DNA from: JAHBWI01 sp035715525
GTDB taxonomy: Bacteria; Nitrospirota; Nitrospiria; Nitrospirales; Nitrospiraceae
Direction: 5' to 3'
DNA length: 14,989 nucleotides
Assembly (NCBI GenBank): GCA_035715525.1
Contig: DASTLA010000212.1
Span: 1-14,989 of the forward strand
The notes under the pieces are model-generated. The model saw nothing but the letters and a program-made list of their open reading frames with translations. It was not told the DNA's origin and made no database searches. This document shows positions 6,245-14,300 of this stretch, piece by piece. How positions within the stretch are numbered: the first letter of the stretch is position 1; each line of letters starts with the position of its first letter. A program made the translations under genes and the position numbers.

Positions 6245-8328
6245 ATGCCTACTCGACTGTTCTTGAGCCTGATTGTGAAGAGACGACTGTCCCCGATCGT
6301 TCCCCCGGCCCAAACACTGCTACAGGCCCTTCAATGGCGGGCTCAGCAACACCCGAATCAGCAGGCTTATCTGTTCCTCCGCGATGGCCTGACCCCCGAC
6401 GCAACTCTGACCTACGGAACACTCGATAGTCGTGCCCGGTCGGTCGCGGCATTGCTTCGTTCCCGATTCGCCGCCGGCGATCGGGTCTTGCTGGCCTTTC
6501 CGGCCGGCCTGGCCTTTGTCGAAGCCTTTTGGGGGGCACTCTATGCCGGAATCATCGCCGTCCCGGTTCCACCGCTCGATTCAGCGCGGCTGAAACAAAG
6601 CGCCGCCCGGTTTTACGGCATTGCCGCCGATGCCGGTTGCGCTGGGATTGTCAGTACGCAGGCGATGCTTGCCACCATTCGAGATCAACAGCCCGGCCGC
6701 TTGCCGATACCGCTTGAGGAGTGGGTGACATCAGACGAGATCGGTCCATCCTGCGCCGACGGGTGGGAGCCAATTGAGCCGCCTCCCGATTCCATTGCCT
6801 ATTTACAGTATACGTCGGGATCGACGTCCGCCCCAAAAGGCGTCATGGTCGGTCACGACAACCTGGTGCATCAATGCCGCTATATCACGGAAGCAGGCGG
6901 TTATGACGCCGACTCGAATACGCTGTCCTGGATGCCTCACTTCCATGATTACGGTCTCGTCAAAGGGATCGTACAGCCGATCTGGACGGGGCGGCCTTCC
7001 TACCTAATGTCTCCACTTGCGTTTCTCAAACGGCCACGGCGGTGGTTGGAGGCCATCCAACGCCATGGCATCACCCATAGCGGCGGCCCGAATTTCGCCT
7101 ATCGACGTTGCCTCGAAGCGATCGAGCCGGAAGCGAGGCGATCCTTGGATCTATCCGGCTGGCGTGTGGCGAGTTGTGGAGCGGAGCCGATTGCGGCCGA
7201 CACCATCGAACGATTCGTCGAGGCGTTCGAAGTCGCGGGCTTTCGGCGTCAGGCCTTTTTCCCCGCCTATGGGATGGCCGAGTATACCCTCTTGATTTCG
7301 CTGAAGCGGGAAGGAGCTTCCCCGAGCGCGGTTGTGCTCGATCCCATGGCGCTCGAGAAGGGTGTGGTGCGGGACGCCCGTTCCGGTGAGCCGCACCCAA
7401 GGTCGGTGGTGAGTTGCGGTGCCCCGGTCGGTGACACGGAAATCGTCATCGTCCATCCCGAGACGCTGAGCCGTTGCGCCGCGCAACAGGTGGGTGAAAT
7501 TTGGCTTCGTGGCACAAGTACGGCGCTGGGATATTGGAACAAGCCGGAAGAGACGCAGCGTCATTTTCATGCCCGGTTAAGCGACACCGGCGAAGGGCCC
7601 TTTCTGAGGACCGGCGATCTTGGGTTTCTCAAGCATGGTGAAGTCTACGTTACCGGCCGGCTCAAGGACCTGATCATCGTGCGAGGACGGAACCACTATC
7701 CGCAGGACATCGAACGCACGGTGGGTCAATGCCATCCGCAACTCCGTTTCGGCGGAGGAGCGGCATTTTCGATTCTGGAGGACGGAGAGGAGCAGGTCGT
7801 GGTGGTGCAGGAAGTGGCTCGGGAAGAGTCGCCGCTCGACTTGGAGGACATTGCCGGAAAAGTTCGAGCTGCGGTATCGGAACAGCACGATTTGCACGTC
7901 GCCTACGTGGTCCTGATCAAATCCGGCGGCCTTCCCAAGACCACCAGCGGCAAGATTCAACGGCGGGCCTGCCTGCAGCACTTTCAAACGGGAGCCTTGC
8001 CTGTGGTCGGAATGAGCCGTTCGCTGCCGTCACATGGTCCCGGCCTTGTGGAGCCCCCGAACGTGGCCGACTTGCGGAAACTGTCTCTGGCCGCACGACG
8101 TGAAAGCGTTGTCGAATATCTCCAGCGAATCATCGGATCGCGGCTGGAGCGCTGTGATCAGCCGATCCCGCCGGATATGCCGGTGCAGTTTTTAGGTCTC
8201 GATTCGCTGGTCGCGACGGAGGTGATCCATCGGCTGGAAACGACGTTTGGCTCGACACTCTCTTTGCAGGCCATGCTGAGTGGCGCCACGATCAACGACC
8301 TTGCCGGCAAGCTGGTCGAGCATATGCG
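6245..8328 (+). other. NRPS loading part: FAAL and acyl carrier protein
   Basis: FAAL-type features: GDRVLLAFPAGLAFVEAFWG followed by LYAGIIAVPVPP; the P-loop YTSGSTSAPKGVMV (from Tyr189); WMPHFHDYGLV; and SPLAFLKRPRRWLEAI with SGGPNFAYRRCLEAI, close to the THSGGPNFAYELC signature of FAALs rather than of acyl-CoA ligases. CGAEP, FPAYGMAEYTLL, RTGDLGF and Lys570 in TSGKIQR complete the adenylation core. It should make acyl-AMP and load it on the adjoining carrier protein (FLGLDSLVATEV, pantetheine site Ser654) without CoA. The P-loop has Ser where most adenylating enzymes have Gly (STS instead of STG). Chain length cannot be predicted by eye. Confidence 0.85.
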
Positions 8329-11300
8329 TGTCGACCAAACTTATCCAGTCGACCCATCCTTAGCCGTTCCCGTTGAAAGCGACCTGTGCGTCTTATCTGA
8401 GAACCAGTCGGCTCTATGGTTTCTGAGCCAACTCTCGCCGGAGAGTTCCGCCGCGAACGTATCGGTTCTGCTGCGCCTGCCTACAAATATAGATGCTTCC
8501 AGACTCCAACGGGCGATCTGTAGTCTCGGTGATCGCCATGCCGTTCTTCGGACCACCTACGAGATGCAACAGGATGTTCCGATGCAGCGCGTCCGCGCAA
8601 GCCTCCCGTTGGACTGGCGGTCGGTGAAGGCTGACGCATGGAGTTGGGCGAGGCTTCGAGAGGTCGCACTCGAACAGGCGGCCGTCCCGTTCGATCTTGC
8701 GCAAGGGCCGGTGTGGCGGGCGCGTCTGTTCCGTTCCGACCAGGCCTGTTGGCTGTTGATCGCGGCCCATCACATTGCCGTCGACGGCTGGTCCATGGGG
8801 CTTCTGGTGGAGGAGTTGCGGCGACAGTATGAGGGCGGCGCTCAATCGGCCATGTCCGCTGGAGAGGAACATCATCCCACGCCGGTCACCTATACGGAAT
8901 TCGTGAAATGGCATCGACAATTCCTGGAAAGCGACGGAGGTCGTACCCTGGCTCGGTTTTGGCGGGAGCGGTTGGCAGGGGAATGGCCCATCTACGACGC
9001 CTGGTATGACCGAACCGGAACGAGCGTCGAACCTGAGCGCTATGAGTGGCACCGATTCGCCGTCGACCAGGAACTGGCCCGCCGAACGAAGGACGCGGCC
9101 AAGGCCGAAGGGACGACTGTCTATGCCGTATGTTTGGCCGCGTTGCAGCTGGTCATGCATCGGTACAGCAATCAAGAAGACATCGCCATCGCGTCACCGG
9201 TGTTCGGCCGCAACCAAGCGCGCTTCGCCGACGCCATCGGCGATTTCGTCAACGTAGTGCTGCTGCGGCAGTCGCTGACTTCCGAAATGACCGGGCGTGA
9301 GCTCTTGGCCGCGGCCAAGCGAACCGTCTTGGAGGCCTTGGAGCATCAGGATTATCCGTTCTCCCGTTTGACCCAGGATCTGCGTCCTGCGGGGAATTTC
9401 CATCGAGCTCCGCTGGGGCAGATCTTGTTCGCGCTTCAAAAGTTCAAGCTGCTGGCTGAACTCGAAACGGACATTGAAGAATCGGCCGGCGTTCCGTCGA
9501 CCAGGCGATCGATGTGGCAGGCCTATGTCGTCCCCCAACAGAGCGGTCAGTTTGATCTATGTCTGGAGCTCGCTGAAGGTGAAGAAGGCTTTCATGGTTA
9601 TTTCGAATACAAACCTCGACTCTTCGAGCGGGACACTATCGACCGACTCGGACGGCATTTCGTCGCCGCATTGAGCGGATTGGTTTCATCACTGAGCCGA
9701 CCGATCGGGGCATTATCATTGATCGAACAGTCGGAGCGCCGGCGAATCGTGGATGAGTGGAGCGGACACGGCGTTCCTTCAATCGCGCTTCCCTCCGTCC
9801 AGGACATGATCAGGGAGCAGGCAAGCCGTAGGCCGGACAAAGCAGCCGTGCTGGCGGGCGAACGCTGCTTGACGTATCGTGAATTGGAGAGACGAGCCAA
9901 CCAGCTGGCCCACTACCTGCGTCGGCGCGGCGTCGGGCCAGGCATCGTGGTCGGTCTCTGTCTGGACCGCTGCCTCGATATGATCGTCGGCTTGCTTGGA
10001 ATCCTGAAAGCGGGTGGAGCGTACTTACCTCTGGACGCCGACTATCCGATCCAGCGACTCGATTACATGCTGGCGGACAGCCAAGTCCGGGTCATCGTCA
10101 CACAACAGAAGCAACTGTGCCGGTTGCCCGCGTCCAACCCCCATACCATCTGTCTGGATTCCGAGTGGGACGTGATCGAGCGCTGCCCAGATCACCTCGT
10201 GTCCGGAACGGCCACGGATTCGGATCTCGCGTATGTGATTTATACCTCGGGATCGACCGGTCAGCCCAAGGGTGTGATGGTCGAACGGCAGGCTCTTTCC
10301 AACTATGTGAGCGCTATCACCGGCTCTGTCGGGATGAAGCCGGAGGACCGAGTGCTACAGTTCGCCTCATTGAGCTTCGATACGGCTGCCGAGGAAATAT
10401 TCCCCTGTCTCGCGGCAGGCGCCACGCTTGTCCTGCGTCACAGTACCATGGTGGACTCGATCTCGGGATTTTTTGAAGCATGCGCGATGGCTGGTATCAC
10501 GGTGCTCGATCTGCCCACGGCCTACTGGCATGAGGTCGTGAGCCGCATGGACCTTGAGCGCTTGAGCTGGCCGCGCTGCGTGCGCCAGGTCATCATCGGC
10601 GGCGAGCGCGCTCTCCCGCACATCGTGGAGCGATGGAATCAAGTGGTTGGAGGGCCGGTCCGACTGCTGAATACCTATGGGCCTACCGAGGCCACTATAG
10701 CCGCCACCATGTGCGATCTGACGGGGCTCGGTGTTGATCGGCCGCTGGTAGGCGATGTGCCGATCGGCCGACCAATCCCTGGTGCGGTCGTCTATGTACT
10801 CGATCAGCAAGGCGGCCCGGTGCCGATCGGGGTTCCCGGAGAACTCTACATCGGAGGGGTCGGGCTGGCGCGGGGGTATTGGGGGCGAGCGGAGAACACC
10901 GCAGCGAAATTCGTGCGCAATCCGTTCAACCCGAAGGCGGACACGCGGCTGTACCGAACCGGTGACCTCGTCCGGTGGCGTCGTGACGGACTGTTGGAGT
11001 ACCGGGGACGAGCGGACCGCCAGGTGAAGATGCGGGGCTACCGGATCGAACTGGAAGAGATTGAAGCCCTACTGAACCGGCAACCCGAGATCAGTCAGGC
11101 GGTCGTTGAAGTTCGCGAAGATCAGCCCGGCGATAAACGTATCGCGGCGTTTCTCGTACCGCGTCCGGACGCCCGATTGGGCGTCGCACAGTTACGGGAG
11201 CGGCTGAAGAGCCACCTTCCGGCCTACATGATTCCTTCTTCCTTCACCGAACTGGGCGCCCTTCCCAGAACCGCGAACGGGAAAGTCGATCGACAGGCAT

Positions 11301-14300
11301 TACGCGTCGCCATGGACAGCCGTGCGAGCAAGGTGGAGCTGACGGCGGCGTACGTCCCGCCTCGCACGACGACGGAGCAGATGCTGGCCCATATTTGGGG
11401 CGAGATTCTCCATGTGAAAGACATTGGCGTCCATGACAACTTTTTCGAGCTCGGCGGACATTCTCTGCTGGCGACGCAGTTGGTGTCGCGGCTCCAGTCT
11501 TTGTTTCAGGTTCGACTCCCGCTGCGCCGGGTGTTCGAAACGCCGACGGTCGCGACGCTGACGGAAATTATCGAAGCGGAGACTGGCAGGATCAGACCGA
11601 TCCGAGACGACTCGGCAGCCGTCATCAGCCGCGTTCCGCGCGGGGCACCTCTCCCGCTGTCATTCGCCCAGGAACGCATGTGGTTCTTGTATCAATTGGC
11701 GCCGGCGGCGGCCGCTTACAATATTCCAGCCAGCATCAGGCTCCAGGGCCCCCTGAACAAAATCGCCTTGCGATGGGCCATCCGGGAGGTGGTGAAGCGC
11801 CACGAAGCGCTACGCACGACGTTCGTCAAGGTCGACGGGCAGCCTCGGCAGGTCATTCACGATTTTCTGGAGCCTCTGTGGAACGAGGACGATCTACGGC
11901 TGTTGTCTCACGATGCTCGTGAGGTCAGGGCGTTGGAATCGGCGATGACGGAGGCGCGCCGGCCCTTCGACCTCGCGAACGGGCCCCTCATCCGCGTGCT
12001 CCTGATCGCAATGGGCGAGGAAGACCATTTGCTCATGGTGACCACCCATCACATCATTTCGGATCAGTGGTCGTACGGCATCATCGCGCGCGAGTTCGTG
12101 GCTGGTTACAACGCCGGTTGCCTGGGGAAGCCGGCCCTTCTCAGCCCGGAACTGCCCGTCCAATATGTAGACTTCGCACAGTGGCAACGAGAATGGCTCG
12201 CGGGGCCGGTGCAGATGGAACAGTTGGCATACTGGAAATCCAAGCTGGCCGATCTTCCGGCCATGAGCTTGCCCGGGGACCGTCCTCGTCCTCCCGTGCA
12301 CTCCTTCAAGGGGGATCATGTGTCCATCGACCTGCCATGGACGTTGATCACTCGCCTGAAGCAACTGAGCGTACGGGAGGGTGCGACCCTTTACATGGTC
12401 TTCTTGGCGGGTTTCTTCAGCCTCCTCTACCGGCTGACGCAGCAGCGGGATCTCGTCATCGGCACGCCGATCGCCAATCGCCACTGGCTGGCGATCGAGG
12501 ATATCGTCGGCACCTTCGTCAATACGCTGGTGCTTCGGGCAGAGGTCTCGGAAGAAATGACCTTCCGTGAACTGCTCGGTAAAATCCGCGAGCTCTCGTT
12601 GGAAGCCTACGCGCGCCAGGATATCCCCTTCGAAAAGCTCGTCGAGGAATTGCGTCCCGACCGGAGCCATGGGGGGCTTCCGCTGGTGCAGGTTCTGTTC
12701 AATTTCGCCAATACGCCATTTGCGCGGACCGAGTTTTTGCATCTTTCCTGGACGCCGTATGAAGTGAGCCGCGGCGCTGCTCAGCTCGACCTCGGACTTT
12801 CCATCGATCCTCTCGCTTCGCGCAAGGCCTACTTGGAATTCAACTCCGACCTGTTCGACCGCTCGACGGTCGAGCGATGGCTGTTGCATTACCAGCAGGT
12901 CATGGAAGCCATTGCCCAGGATCCGCAGGTGGGAATCGGCCGGCTCGCGATCCTCACGGACCGGCAACGGTGCCAAGTCGTTACCGACTGGAATGCGACC
13001 CAGTCGGCCTATTCCCACGACCGTACTTTTCCACAATTGTTTGAGGAGCAGGCCGCTCGGAGTCCGGACGCGCCGGCCCTGGTTCACGAGGGTCAGGAAT
13101 TGTCCTATGCAGAGTTGAATCGGCGCGCCAATCGGGTGGCCTCGTGGTTGCGCGAGTTGGGCGTGGGACCGGATGTCGTCGTGCCGGTCTGTTTGGAGCG
13201 CTCCATCGATCTGCTGGTGGCCTTACTTGGGGTGATGAAAGCCGGAGGAGCCTATTTGCCGCTGGTACCGGGATTGCCGCCGCGACGCTTGGCCACCATG
13301 CTGGAGTCGAGCCAGAGCTTGGTATTAATCACGGATTCAACGCTGGAATCGAGCCTCCCACGCCACCAGCTTCGGGTAGTCCGTCTAGATCGGGACGCGC
13401 GCATAATCGGCAAACAGCCGCATGCCGACCTTGACGCAACCGCCGGTCCCCAGCATCTCTGCTACGTACTCTTCACCAGCGGCTCCACGGGGCAACCAAA
13501 GGCCGTAGAAATCGAACATCGGGCTCTGCTCAATTTCTTGGAATCCATGCAGCGGGAACCCGGTCTCACCAGCCGCGATGCGCTCTTGGCGATTACGCCT
13601 TTGTCCTTCGACATTGCCGGACTGGAACTCTATTTGCCGCTTCTCGTCGGCGCGCGGATCGTGCTGGCGACCAGGCGCCAGGCGAGCGACGGCGGATGGC
13701 TGGCCCAGCATTTGGACCGGGGCGAGGTGACGATCATGCAGGCCACTCCTGCCACCTGGCGGATGGTGATCGCGTCAGGCTGGAAAGGCGGGCGGGGGAT
13801 CAAGGTGTTATGCGGGGGCGAGGCCATGCCTCGTGAATTGGCCCAAGCACTGCTCGCGCGTGCCGGAACGGTGTGGAACGTCTACGGTCCCACGGAAACG
13901 ACCATCTGGTCGACGGTAGAGCGGGTACGCTCTGCGGATCGGACCGTGCCGATCGGCCGTCCCATCGCCAATACTCAAGTGTATGTCTTGGACCCCCGGC
14001 GTGAGCCGGTACCGATCGGGATTTCCGGCGAACTGTATATCGGCGGCACCGGTCTGGCGCGCGGCTATCGAGGCGCACCTGCTCTCACCCGGGAGCGATT
14101 CGTCGCCAGCCCGTTCCGTAAGGACGAGCGCTTGTACCGTACCGGTGATCAGGTGAAGTGGCTGGCGGACGGCAGGCTGGATTACGTCGGACGCATGGAT
14201 TATCAGGTCAAACTGCGCGGCTTCCGAATCGAATTGGGGGAAATTGAAGCCGTTCTGTCACAGGATTCCTGTGTGAAGCAAGCGGTTGCGGTCGTGCGGG

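Noticed and set aside
11894..13087. 397-codon frame on the minus strand opposite the NRPS
   Set aside because: Lies fully inside the second condensation and adenylation domains, rich in Arg, His and Gln, no recognisable domain; a shadow caused by GC-rich codon use.
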